A DNA stretch of 64,000 nucleotides. Source: CAINEC01 sp046073825. Its GTDB lineage: Bacteria; Bacteroidota; Bacteroidia; AKYH767-A; OLB10. The stretch lies in assembly GCA_046073825.1 (NCBI GenBank), contig JBJTMY010000063.1:48168-112167 (forward strand). The letters are read 5' to 3'. The notes beneath the pieces are model-generated. The model saw nothing but the letters and a program-made list of their open reading frames with translations. It had not been told where the DNA came from and made no database searches. Shown here in pieces: positions 10,272 to 18,431 of this stretch (position 1 is its first letter; each line of letters begins with the position of its first letter). The position numbers were made by a program, and so were the translations under genes.

Positions 10272-10279
10272 CAAATATA
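10272..10279 (-). promoter_or_regulatory. Promoter -7 box for rimP-nusA-infB
   Basis: TATATTTG on the minus strand matches the Bacteroidota TAnnTTTG box. It lies about 57 bases upstream of rimP, giving a leader of roughly 50 bases that includes the hairpin. Confidence 0.65.
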
Positions 10280-10355
10280 GAAATTTTTTGGAGAAATCAG
10301 GCCCTTCCTACATTTTTTAACTATTACTCAATAATTCAAGTCAATGAGGAATTTG

Positions 10356-10363
10356 TATTTTCG
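10356..10363 (+). promoter_or_regulatory. Promoter -7 box for the GT9 gene
   Basis: TATTTTCG, a close variant of TAnnTTTG, ends 9 bases before the ATG at 10373. The transcript would have almost no leader. Confidence 0.5.
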
Positions 10364-10372
10364 CACTCATTT

Positions 10373-11395
10373 ATGTTCCACCCTGGCCTGCCTGATAAAT
10401 TTGTTAATGTTGCTTCGATACTACTTTCGAAGCTTATTAATCGCAGAAAAAAACTGGAGAAATTAAAAATTGAGTCGGTTTTAGTCATACGACAAGATGA
10501 AATTGGTGACATGTGCTATTCAACACATGCTTTTTCGCTCCTAAAAAAGCAATATCCGAATGCGAAAATTACTGTTTGGTGCAAACCAGCGGCGGCGGCA
10601 TTAATTCAGCATGACCCCAATATCGATATCATTATTAATGACGATAAGCCTGAAGGAAATAAGTATGACTTACTGATCGATTTAAGAGGCAAATGGGCAG
10701 GTATTTTTTACGCCTTACTGAATACACCTCGTTATCGTTTAGAGCGTGGGATTGTTCGTTTAAAAAACAAAGGACATCAACCTCATGAATCGGAAACGAT
10801 TTATCAGATTATTCAGCCTGCCATTGGTGAACTACCATTTGAACTTCCGCAGCTTTATGCTTCTGCATTAGAATTCAATCAAGCGACCGATTTCATTAAT
10901 GAAAATAATCTTGACCACTTTGCTATTTTACATACACAGGTAAAAAAGCAGCTTCGTCAATGGCCTGAGGAGCGCTTTGCTGAAATTGCTATCTATTTGA
11001 AAGAAAAACACTCCCTATCGATTGTTTTTTGTGGGGATAAGTCGGAAGTAGCAGGAATAGAACGAGTTCAAAAATTAATTCCTTTTACAACACATTGCTC
11101 TGCTGGTAAACTTAGCTTAGGAGGTTTTAAGTCGCTGTGTGAACGTGCGAGTTTATTTATTGGGAATGATAGCTCTCCTTTACACATTGCGTCTTTAAGT
11201 GGTGTACCCGCTTTGGGGTTATTCGGACCAGGACAATCGGATACTTTTTATCCTTTGGGAAAAAAATCGGGGTTGCTTCATCACATTTTACCTTGTCATC
11301 CATGTACTCAAGTGAAATGCAAACAAGAAATACCTTGTATGCAACGTATTTCTGTTGCAGAGGTAAGAGAAAAAATTGAAGAAATTACTGCTTAA
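10373..11395 (+). CDS. Glycosyltransferase family 9 (heptosyltransferase-like)
   Basis: GT9 enzymes transfer ADP-heptose or related sugars to lipopolysaccharide core on the cytoplasmic side of the inner membrane. The 340-residue protein carries the N-terminal family motif VLVIRQDEIGDMCYSTHAF. Its C-terminal donor-binding block is LFIGNDSSPLHIASLSGVPA, followed by LFGP. A cysteine cluster (HPCTQVKCKQEIPC) near the end is common in this family. It has its own promoter, is divergent from rimP, and its stop overlaps the end of convergent lspA by 4 bases. The acceptor is unknown; no other LPS genes are nearby. Confidence 0.88.
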   Translation: MFHPGLPDKFVNVASILLSKLINRRKKLEKLKIESVLVIRQDEIGDMCYSTHAFSLLKKQYPNAKITVWCKPAAAALIQHDPNIDIIINDDKPEGNKYDLLIDLRGKWAGIFYALLNTPRYRLERGIVRLKNKGHQPHESETIYQIIQPAIGELPFELPQLYASALEFNQATDFINENNLDHFAILHTQVKKQLRQWPEERFAEIAIYLKEKHSLSIVFCGDKSEVAGIERVQKLIPFTTHCSAGKLSLGGFKSLCERASLFIGNDSSPLHIASLSGVPALGLFGPGQSDTFYPLGKKSGLLHHILPCHPCTQVKCKQEIPCMQRISVAEVREKIEEITA

Positions 11396-12051
11396 TTATT
11401 TTCTGAATTTTGCGCTTGACCTTCGGCAATAGCTTCATCATTTTCAGTCACGACTACCATTCCTTCATTTCCAAAAATTCTTTTTTGGAATAAAATCATC
11501 AAAATAACGCTAATGGAAATACTAGCATCAGCCACATTGAACACAGGTCTAAAAAACACGAATTCGTCTCCGCCCCAAATAGGAAACCAAGTTGGGAAAT
11601 GACCATTAATGATTGGAAAATAGAACATGTCCACTACTCTACCATGCAGCCATGATGCATAACCTTGCGTTGGCATAAACGAAGCAATTTGAAACTCACT
11701 TCCATTAAATATTTTTCCATAGAAAACACTGTCGAAGATATTTCCAGCAGCACCTGCTATGACCATAGCTATGCAATAAATGTATAACTGACTTGCTTTT
11801 TCTTTTATTAACTTATGAAGATAAAAGAAGATGGCTATTACAAATAAAATACGGAAAGAGGTCAGAAAAATCTTACCATAATCGCCTCCAAACTCCATCC
11901 CGAAAGCCATTCCATTATTCTCAGTAAAATGAATAATGGCCCAATCGGTGAATCGAATTTCTTCTCCAAGATACATGTGGGTTTTCACCCAAAACTTTAC
12001 AAGCTGATCTACTAATAAGATCGCCAGGATTAATAGTAACGGCTTCTTCAT
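11392..12051 (-). CDS. lspA: Lipoprotein signal peptidase (signal peptidase II)
   Basis: LspA cleaves the signal peptide of prolipoproteins after lipidation. The protein of about 219 residues has four membrane segments. It carries the family motifs NNGMAFGM, GAAGNIFD (first catalytic aspartate region), RVVDMFYF, and FNVADASIS (second catalytic aspartate). It is longer than the roughly 160 residues of E. coli LspA because of an insertion between these motifs, as is usual in Bacteroidota. The ATG at 12051 is preferred to the GTG one codon upstream. It is the last gene of ileS-dksA-like-lspA. The window encodes several lipoproteins that would be its substrates. Confidence 0.96.
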   Translation of the reverse strand: MKKPLLLILAILLVDQLVKFWVKTHMYLGEEIRFTDWAIIHFTENNGMAFGMEFGGDYGKIFLTSFRILFVIAIFFYLHKLIKEKASQLYIYCIAMVIAGAAGNIFDSVFYGKIFNGSEFQIASFMPTQGYASWLHGRVVDMFYFPIINGHFPTWFPIWGGDEFVFFRPVFNVADASISISVILMILFQKRIFGNEGMVVVTENDEAIAEGQAQNSENN

Positions 12052-12066
12052 CACAATTTATAATTA

Positions 12067-12088
12067 AGGGACGATTTTCATCGTCCCT
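12067..12088 (-). terminator. Hairpin between the DksA-like gene and lspA
   Basis: A perfect 9-bp stem (AGGGACGAT with ATCGTCCCT) surrounds a 4-base loop. The following T-run is weak. It ends about 15 bases before the lspA ATG, so it may only partly terminate, or may affect lspA translation. Confidence 0.55.
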
Positions 12089-12104
12089 ATTTTACTCTGC
12101 GTTA

Positions 12105-13016
12105 TTAATCTTTGTACTGCTGTAATTTCGCTTCCATACTTTGTGTTGTATGAGGCACAGCACGTAATCGTTCTTTGGGAATTAGCTTGCCTGTTACGCG
12201 ACAAACTCCGTAAGTTTTATTCTTAATGCGTATCAATGCTGCTTCTAATTGTTCAATAAATTTTTTCTGACGAGCGGCTAGATTTGCAGCTTCTTCCTTC
12301 GCTAATGTATCAGAACCATCTTCTAACATTTTAAAAGAAGAACCGGTATCATCGGTTCCATTTTCGTTCGCGTTGATAATTTGCGCTTGCAAATTGACTA
12401 ACTCAGCACGAGCTGTTTCTAATTTTGAAGTTATTAAAGTGCGGAACTCCTCTAACTCTGCATCTGAGTAACGCGTGCGCTCATTCACTGCTGCTGCTTT
12501 TACTACAGGAGCTGGAGCAGGGCTCGGCTTCACGACTGGTTTTGAAGTTACCACTGGTTTTGCTGGAGTACTCACTTTATTAGCTACCACTGGTTTAACG
12601 GGAGCTACCACTTTTTTAGCTACCACTGGTTTCGCTGGAGATGCCTTTTTTACAGGCGCTTGTTTAGTCACTGGCTTTTTTGTTGGAGCTACTTTTTTAG
12701 CTACGGGCTTAGAAACAGGAGCAACTTTCTTCACTACCTTTTTTACAGGAGCCGCTTTTTTAGCAACAACTTTTTTAACGGGAGCTGCTTTCTTTGCTAC
12801 AGACTTTTTAGAAGCCACTTTTTTCACCACCTTTTTGGCAGGCGCAGCTTTTTTAGCAACTACTTTTTTAGCAGGAGACTTTTTCGCCACTGGCTTTTTT
12901 GCTGGGGCTGCTTTCTTCACTGGTTTCTTTGCTGCTGGCTTTTTTGGCGCTGCTTTCTTCACTACTTTTTTTGCAGGAGCCTTTTTTGTCTTGTTTGCTG
13001 TTTTTTTTGTTGCCAT
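12105..13016 (-). CDS. DksA/TraR-like protein with long histone H1-like Lys/Ala/Pro N-terminus
   Basis: The 303-residue protein has two parts. Residues 1 to about 172 are an AKKxAPAKK-type repeat region, strongly basic and resembling bacterial histone H1-like tails that bind nucleic acid. Residues about 180-303 resemble DksA/TraR: a coiled-coil pair with an acidic tip (EDGSDTLAKEEA), then YGVCRVTGKLIPKERLRAVP. Only one cysteine (C272) of the four zinc ligands remains. DksA proteins bind the RNA polymerase secondary channel and tune transcription, often with ppGpp. The gene starts 2 bases after ileS and precedes lspA, a gene order kept in this phylum. DNA or RNA tethering by the basic tail is inference. 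Confidence 0.85.
   Translation of the reverse strand: MATKKTANKTKKAPAKKVVKKAAPKKPAAKKPVKKAAPAKKPVAKKSPAKKVVAKKAAPAKKVVKKVASKKSVAKKAAPVKKVVAKKAAPVKKVVKKVAPVSKPVAKKVAPTKKPVTKQAPVKKASPAKPVVAKKVVAPVKPVVANKVSTPAKPVVTSKPVVKPSPAPAPVVKAAAVNERTRYSDAELEEFRTLITSKLETARAELVNLQAQIINANENGTDDTGSSFKMLEDGSDTLAKEEAANLAARQKKFIEQLEAALIRIKNKTYGVCRVTGKLIPKERLRAVPHTTQSMEAKLQQYKD
12490..13010 (-). repeat. Low-complexity Lys/Ala/Pro coding repeat
   Basis: Irregular tandem units encoding KKAAPAKK/VAKK-type segments fill the first half of the DksA-like gene. The repeat is protein-driven; unit lengths vary and there are no unique spacers. Confidence 0.85.
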
Positions 13017-13018
13017 AA

Positions 13019-16000
13019 CTATACTTTATTAACTAATACTTTTGCGGTAAGATCTTCATCAATCTCCACTGATACTGATTTACTATCCGATAAATTATCT
13101 GTAAATTCGAAATCGTTAGCCAGAATTTCGCTGCGAATATAATCGAAATTGTTCAATATTGCGACTTTAAGTCCTTCTGGCGACTGCATTTTAACTACAA
13201 TTCGATCGGTCACCTCGAAGCCATGGTCTTTTCGAATATTTTGAATTCGGTTGATTACCTCTCTTGCTAACCCTTTCTCTTTCAGCTCTTCAGAGATAGT
13301 AATATCCAATGCTACTGTTAATCGACCTTGATTTGCAACTTGCCAACCTGGAATATCTTCGCTGAGGACTTCTACATCTGATAACAATAAATCAAAAATA
13401 ACTTCACCAAAATGTAATGGAAGCATTCCTTCTCGTTCTAAATGTACTATTTGCTCTTGCGAAAGTTCGGTGACGGTAGCAGCCAATTGCTTCATTAAAC
13501 CGCCTATTTTAGGTCCTAATGCTTTAAAGTTTGGCTTTACCTTTTTTACTAAGATGGAATTATCTTCCGACATATACTCGAGCTGCTCCACATTCACTTC
13601 ACTCAATACTAAATCTCGAATTGCTTCAATGCGATTTTTCACTTCTTGATCACTCACTGGAATCATGATACGATGCAAGGGTTGACGCACTCGGATATTC
13701 ACCTTTTTTCTAAGCGCCAACACCATAGAAGAAATATCTTGTGCTAGCTGCATCTGCATTTCAAGTTCCTTATTGATGATAGCCGTATTACTTTCAGGAA
13801 AGTCGGCAAGGTGTACACTCTCATTTTTATCTTTTCCAGATGTAAAGTTCAAATCACGGAACAAACGATCTGCGTAAAACGGAGCTATTGGAGCCATTAG
13901 CCTAGCGATTGTGTCTAGGCAAGTATATAACGTTTGATATGCGGCAATTTTATCTTCTGAATAATCTCCCTTCCAAAAACGGCGACGTCCTAAACGAACA
14001 TACCAATTACTCAAATGTTCAGTGACAAAATCAGTTATTAAACGCGATGCTTTCGTAGGTTCGTAATCGTTATAACATTCATCTACCTCTGCAATTAAAG
14101 AATTTAGCAAAGACAACACCCAACGATCTAGCTCTGTACGTTGGTCAAGTGGAATTTCTTTCTCTGAAAACGTAAATCCATCAATGTTAGAATAAAGAGC
14201 GAAGAACGAATAAGTATTATGCAAGGTTCCGAAGAACTTGCGCTGCACCTCTCCGATTCCTTCCGTATTAAATTTCAAATTATCCCAAGGCTGTGCATTG
14301 CTAATCATATACCAGCGGGTTGCATCAGGGCCATACGCTTCTAAAGTTTCGAAAGGATCTACTGCGTTACCCAGGCGTTTCGACATTTTGTTCCCATTCT
14401 TATCGAGAACTAGACCATTTGAAACTACATTTTTAAACGCAACACTATCAAACAACATCACCGCAATTGCATGTAGAGTAAAGAACCAACCTCTTGTTTG
14501 ATCTACTCCTTCAGCAATAAAATCGGCTGGGAATGCTTTTTCAAATATCTCCTTATTATCAAATGGAAAATGCCATTGAGCATAAGGCATTGCTCCACTA
14601 TCAAACCAAACATCAATTAAATCTGGTTCACGATACATCGGCAACCCTGTTGATGATACCAATACAGCATGATCTACATAAGGGCGATGCAAATCAAAAT
14701 CAGGAGCATCAGGATTCAGTGCATTCATTTTAGATGCTTCCATAATTCCTGCTGCTATAGACTTATCTAATTCCGATTTTAACTCTTGAATAGAACCAAT
14801 ACATTTTTCTTCCCCATCTTCGCTTCTCCAGATTGGCAAAGGAATTCCCCAATAACGGGAGCGGGACAGATTCCAATCTACCAGATTATCTAACCAATTT
14901 CCAAAGCGGCCAGTACCTGTACTCTCCGGTTTCCAGTTGATGGTTTTATTCAGCTCAATCATACGGTCTTTGCACGCAGTTGTTTTAATAAACCATGAAT
15001 CGAGCGGATAATAAAGAATTGGTTTATCAGTTCTCCAACAATGTGGGTAAGTATGTTCGTAGCGTTCTACTTTGAAAGCTTTGTTTTCACCTTTCAGTTT
15101 GATGGCGATACGTTCATCGACCGATAAATATTTCTCTCGTCCTTGTTTCTGACGTGCTTCCTCCTTCTCTGTTTCGTTAAGGTATTCCTCCTTTACAAAT
15201 TCAGAGGCAAAATCAATCACCTCCTCCACAAAGCGACCTTGTTTATCTACTAACGGAACGGGCTTACCGTTTTCATCCTTCACCATGATTGCAGGCACGT
15301 TGTGTTGCTTAGCCACACGAAAATCGTCTGCACCAAAAGTTGGAGCAATATGAACGATTCCTGTACCATCTTCTGTAGAAACGAAATCGCCAGTAATAAC
15401 ACGAAATGCATTTCCTTCTGGTTGAACATACGCTAAAAGTTGCTCGTACGAAACTCCTTGTAAAGAACTTCCTTTGAACTCCTCTAACACTTTAAAAGGA
15501 ATTGCTTTATTCCCTTGTTGGTATTCTTCGATTAACAATTCTGCATTTTTCGGATTAAAGTGCTTAGACAATAAATCCTTGGCAAGCACAACGCAAACAG
15601 GTTCGAAGGTGTAGGGGTTAAACGTTTTTACTAAAACATACGTAATATCTGCTCCTACCGCTAAAGCCGAATTAGAAGGTAGTGTCCAAGGTGTAGTTGT
15701 CCAAGCAAGGAAATACACTGGCGCATCTGCCTTATCAAACAAGATTTTGCTTGATTCATTTTCGACCGCTCTAAATTGAGCTACAATAGTCGTATCTTTT
15801 ACAATTTTGTAAGTTCCCGGCTGATTCAACTCGTGCGAGCTTAAACCAGTTCCTGCAGCAGGGGAATAGGGCTGAATAGTGTATCCCTTATAGAGTAAAT
15901 CTTTTTTATAAAGCTCATTCAACAAGTACCAACAAGTTTCGATGTAGTTGTTTTCGAAAGTAATGTAAGGCGATTCAAGATCGACCCAATACCCCATTTT

Positions 16001-16411
16001 ACGAGTTAGATCATCCCATACCGACTTATACTTCATCACCTCTTTACGGCAAGCCTTGTTATATTCTTCAATTGAAATTTTACGACCGATATCTTCTTTT
16101 GTAATACCAAGTGTTTTCTCTACGCTAATTTCAATTGGAAGCCCGTGCGTATCCCACCCTCCTTTACGTTTTACCTGAAAACCTTTTTGAGTTTTATAAC
16201 GACAAAAAATATCTTTAATGCTACGCGCCATTACGTGGTGAATACCAGGTAATCCGTTTGCCGAAGGAGGACCTTCATAAAAAGTATAAGACGGTTTGCC
16301 TTCACGCTCTGCCACAGAGCGTTCAAAAATGCTTTTGTCTTGCCAGTACTGTAAGATTTCATCTGCAACAGCAGGCAAATTGAGTTGTTTGTATTCGGGA
16401 TATTTAGCCAT
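13019..16411 (-). CDS. ileS: Isoleucyl-tRNA synthetase
   Basis: IleRS charges tRNA-Ile. The 1130-residue class I synthetase has its HIGH-type motif in GLPGIHHVMARS near residue 55. The editing domain is inserted after WTTTPWTLPSNSALAVG. The KMSKS motif appears as KMSKRLGNAVDP near residue 675, followed by the anticodon-binding region. The KMSKR form and the long C-terminus resemble the IleS2/eukaryote-like class, which in other bacteria is linked to mupirocin tolerance; that assignment is inference. A promoter variant lies 12 bases before the ATG, directly after the terminator of the upstream transporter gene. It heads the ileS-dksA-like-lspA operon. Confidence 0.98.
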   Translation of the reverse strand: MAKYPEYKQLNLPAVADEILQYWQDKSIFERSVAEREGKPSYTFYEGPPSANGLPGIHHVMARSIKDIFCRYKTQKGFQVKRKGGWDTHGLPIEISVEKTLGITKEDIGRKISIEEYNKACRKEVMKYKSVWDDLTRKMGYWVDLESPYITFENNYIETCWYLLNELYKKDLLYKGYTIQPYSPAAGTGLSSHELNQPGTYKIVKDTTIVAQFRAVENESSKILFDKADAPVYFLAWTTTPWTLPSNSALAVGADITYVLVKTFNPYTFEPVCVVLAKDLLSKHFNPKNAELLIEEYQQGNKAIPFKVLEEFKGSSLQGVSYEQLLAYVQPEGNAFRVITGDFVSTEDGTGIVHIAPTFGADDFRVAKQHNVPAIMVKDENGKPVPLVDKQGRFVEEVIDFASEFVKEEYLNETEKEEARQKQGREKYLSVDERIAIKLKGENKAFKVERYEHTYPHCWRTDKPILYYPLDSWFIKTTACKDRMIELNKTINWKPESTGTGRFGNWLDNLVDWNLSRSRYWGIPLPIWRSEDGEEKCIGSIQELKSELDKSIAAGIMEASKMNALNPDAPDFDLHRPYVDHAVLVSSTGLPMYREPDLIDVWFDSGAMPYAQWHFPFDNKEIFEKAFPADFIAEGVDQTRGWFFTLHAIAVMLFDSVAFKNVVSNGLVLDKNGNKMSKRLGNAVDPFETLEAYGPDATRWYMISNAQPWDNLKFNTEGIGEVQRKFFGTLHNTYSFFALYSNIDGFTFSEKEIPLDQRTELDRWVLSLLNSLIAEVDECYNDYEPTKASRLITDFVTEHLSNWYVRLGRRRFWKGDYSEDKIAAYQTLYTCLDTIARLMAPIAPFYADRLFRDLNFTSGKDKNESVHLADFPESNTAIINKELEMQMQLAQDISSMVLALRKKVNIRVRQPLHRIMIPVSDQEVKNRIEAIRDLVLSEVNVEQLEYMSEDNSILVKKVKPNFKALGPKIGGLMKQLAATVTELSQEQIVHLEREGMLPLHFGEVIFDLLLSDVEVLSEDIPGWQVANQGRLTVALDITISEELKEKGLAREVINRIQNIRKDHGFEVTDRIVVKMQSPEGLKVAILNNFDYIRSEILANDFEFTDNLSDSKSVSVEIDEDLTAKVLVNKV

Positions 16412-16423
16412 GATTCAGAGGTG

Positions 16424-16431
16424 CGAAATTA
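16424..16431 (-). promoter_or_regulatory. Promoter -7 box for ileS
   Basis: TAATTTCG on the minus strand is a TAnnTTTG variant, 12 bases from the ileS ATG and immediately downstream of a terminator. Confidence 0.5.
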
Positions 16432-16440
16432 CTGAAAAAT

Positions 16441-16471
16441 AATAAAGCGACCTTCGGGGGGTCGCTTTATT
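16441..16471 (-). terminator. Terminator between the EamA gene and ileS
   Basis: A 12-bp perfect stem (AATAAAGCGACC with GGTCGCTTTATT) is followed on the minus strand by ATTTTT. It separates the EamA transporter transcript from ileS. Confidence 0.85.
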
Positions 16472-16627
16472 CCACGCTTTGAAAAGCCTCTGACTTTTCT
16501 TTATAAAGAACGAATTGATAAGACTAGTTAATCAGCAATAAATTGCTTAATGTAAAATAATAGCATTCGAATTCGTTTCACAACCAATTTTAGTTGAGTA
16601 GGGAGTTTTTAGTGCTGAATAAGAAAA

Positions 16628-17485
16628 TCAGGCTGCATTTTTTTTATTTGCAATTAGAATATTAACCACTACCCCACCTATTACTAGCAAAATACCTAGC
16701 AAGGTGCTCCAATGTTGATGCTCATCAAAGAGCCACCATCCAAAGAATAAAGCATAAATAATTCCGAGGTAATTAAGAATAGAAACCTTAGCAATTTTTT
16801 CTGCTTGTAAGGATTTAGTTAAGTAAAATTGACCTAACTGAGTTACGATTCCAATACCAAGGATATAAATCCAATCAGAAGAAAAAGGGACTTGGTAATT
16901 AAATGCTGTAAAGATGGCACCTGCCACTGCACCGAACAACTGAAAATGCAAAACCACCACAAGGGGATGTTCCTTTTCCTTTAAAGACCGAACCATGTTA
17001 TAGGCCAATCCAGAAACCATCGAAGAGAACAATCCAACGGCGAGCATTGTTCCACTAATTCGAGCATCAAAACCTTTGATAACAAGAACACCGATAAAGG
17101 AAACCAAGAAGAACAGCCATTGAATTGGCAATACCTTCTCACGAAGTATATAAACTGCAAAAACAGTAGTAAAAACAGGCGATAAATACTGAATTGTAAC
17201 CGCAGTTCCAATAGGCATACTTTGAAGTGTGTGAAAGAAAGTATAAAGGGCAACTGTTCCAAAAAATCCACGCAATAACAGTAATTTCCGATTGGACCCT
17301 TTCCAAGATATTGACTGGCGTTTAAGCAATACAAATCCAATAATACTAGCTATAGCGCAACGAAAAAATACCAACTCCATAGCTGGCAAGTGTGCTAATT
17401 TTTTCACCATCACGTTCATCAACGAAAACCAAAAAGTAGATAGCAACATGTACTTCACTCCTGGGGTTATTAACTTACCATTCAC
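16628..17485 (-). CDS. EamA family (drug/metabolite superfamily) transporter
   Basis: The 285-residue protein consists of ten predicted membrane helices in two EamA repeats. The first begins YMLLSTFWFSLMNVMVKKL and the second begins near VGLFSSMVSGLAYNMVRSL. Members export amino acids, metabolites or drugs, but the sequence does not reveal the substrate. The listed start is a GTG 4 bases after a TAGCTTCG promoter variant. An ATG at 17449 is the alternative and would remove only 12 hydrophilic residues. It lies 43 bases downstream of the FkbM-type methyltransferase on the same strand. Confidence 0.88.
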   Translation of the reverse strand: MNGKLITPGVKYMLLSTFWFSLMNVMVKKLAHLPAMELVFFRCAIASIIGFVLLKRQSISWKGSNRKLLLLRGFFGTVALYTFFHTLQSMPIGTAVTIQYLSPVFTTVFAVYILREKVLPIQWLFFLVSFIGVLVIKGFDARISGTMLAVGLFSSMVSGLAYNMVRSLKEKEHPLVVVLHFQLFGAVAGAIFTAFNYQVPFSSDWIYILGIGIVTQLGQFYLTKSLQAEKIAKVSILNYLGIIYALFFGWWLFDEHQHWSTLLGILLVIGGVVVNILIANKKNAA

Positions 17486-17489
17486 GTTG

Positions 17490-17497
17490 CGAAGCTA
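17490..17497 (-). promoter_or_regulatory. Promoter -7 box variant for the EamA gene
   Basis: TAGCTTCG on the minus strand ends 4 bases before the GTG start. Confidence 0.4.
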
Positions 17498-17528
17498 CAT
17501 TAAACATTCAAGAAAAAAGGGAACAAAA

Positions 17529-18347
17529 CTATTTTCTATACAAATGCAAAAGGACATCCTGCATCCCACCGAGCGCAGAAAAGGAAGTTCGAATACTATA
17601 ATCAAATCCAGATTGCTCAAACAATTTTAAAAAATGAGAAAGAGCATTCGTTTCACCGGGAATATTATGATGATACTCGATAATCAACTCTTTAACTTTA
17701 TCAATTGCTCCAGACTGCATCAAGTCCTCTACGATTTTGATTTCTGCACCTTCCACATCCATTTTAATTAAATCAATAGATGCAAAATGCTGAATAAAAT
17801 CGGAGAGTTTTTTACAAGACACTTCGATTACATTATCGCCTCCACGATTGGCCTGAACAGAACCCGTTAACGTGCCTTTATCGTTGTTAAAATGAAAAGG
17901 AATAGTACCTATCGAATTAGCAAGAGCCACATGATGCGTTTCAACATTTGATAAATGATAAGATTGTATATTCTTACTCAGAAGTGTAAACGCAGTAGGG
18001 TTAGGTTCAAAAGCAAGGATATTCGCTTGAGGATAACATTTCTTGAAGTATAAAACAGACATCCCTATATTCGCTCCACAATCGACAATTACAGGTGCAT
18101 TATTTAATGACTTGAAGCGATATTCTTCATTGATAATAATCTCATGAATTAAGTAATTTAATGTATGATAACTAAACGCATAAAAAGTAGAACCCATCAA
18201 TGAAATATGTACCTCCTTATCACGAGAGCGTTCCGATTGACGTTTTAGAGTAAGTGTAAAAAGTTTTTTAAATAGTTCTGATCGAGAAACCAATGTCCCT
18301 TGATAACGAAGAGATGCGAATAACGACGATAATAAAATTCGAAACAT
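17529..18347 (-). CDS. FkbM family methyltransferase
   Basis: The 272-residue protein has the SAM-binding motif I PVIVDCGANIGMSVLYF near residue 92 and the acidic motif ILAFEPNP. The FkbM-type segment IDLIKMDVEGAEIKIVEDLM follows. These proteins methylate sugars or other small molecules on hydroxyl groups; no specific substrate can be inferred. There is no signal peptide. The neighbours (EamA transporter downstream, outer-membrane-type protein divergent) do not settle the role. Confidence 0.9.
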   Translation of the reverse strand: MFRILLSSLFASLRYQGTLVSRSELFKKLFTLTLKRQSERSRDKEVHISLMGSTFYAFSYHTLNYLIHEIIINEEYRFKSLNNAPVIVDCGANIGMSVLYFKKCYPQANILAFEPNPTAFTLLSKNIQSYHLSNVETHHVALANSIGTIPFHFNNDKGTLTGSVQANRGGDNVIEVSCKKLSDFIQHFASIDLIKMDVEGAEIKIVEDLMQSGAIDKVKELIIEYHHNIPGETNALSHFLKLFEQSGFDYSIRTSFSALGGMQDVLLHLYRK

Positions 18348-18419
18348 ACTGAATTAATATTTAACAATGATACTAAAAAACAAGGTATTGTAAATTCCTT
18401 TGTGAGTGATAATAATTTC

Positions 18420-18427
18420 TATCTTCG
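18420..18427 (+). promoter_or_regulatory. Promoter -7 box for the DUF6268-like gene
   Basis: TATCTTCG ends 4 bases before the ATG at 18432. It lies inside the longer open frame, which argues against the upstream start at 18402. Confidence 0.5.
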
Positions 18428-18431
18428 AAAG

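Noticed and set aside
12490..13010. Repeat array resembling CRISPR or a satellite
   Set aside because: The units are irregular Lys/Ala/Pro codon repeats in frame with the DksA-like gene; there is no constant repeat with unique spacers.
12475..13032. 185-residue plus-strand open frame opposite the DksA-like gene
   Set aside because: It is the reverse of the Lys/Ala repeat, giving an artificial Thr/Phe/Ala-rich translation.
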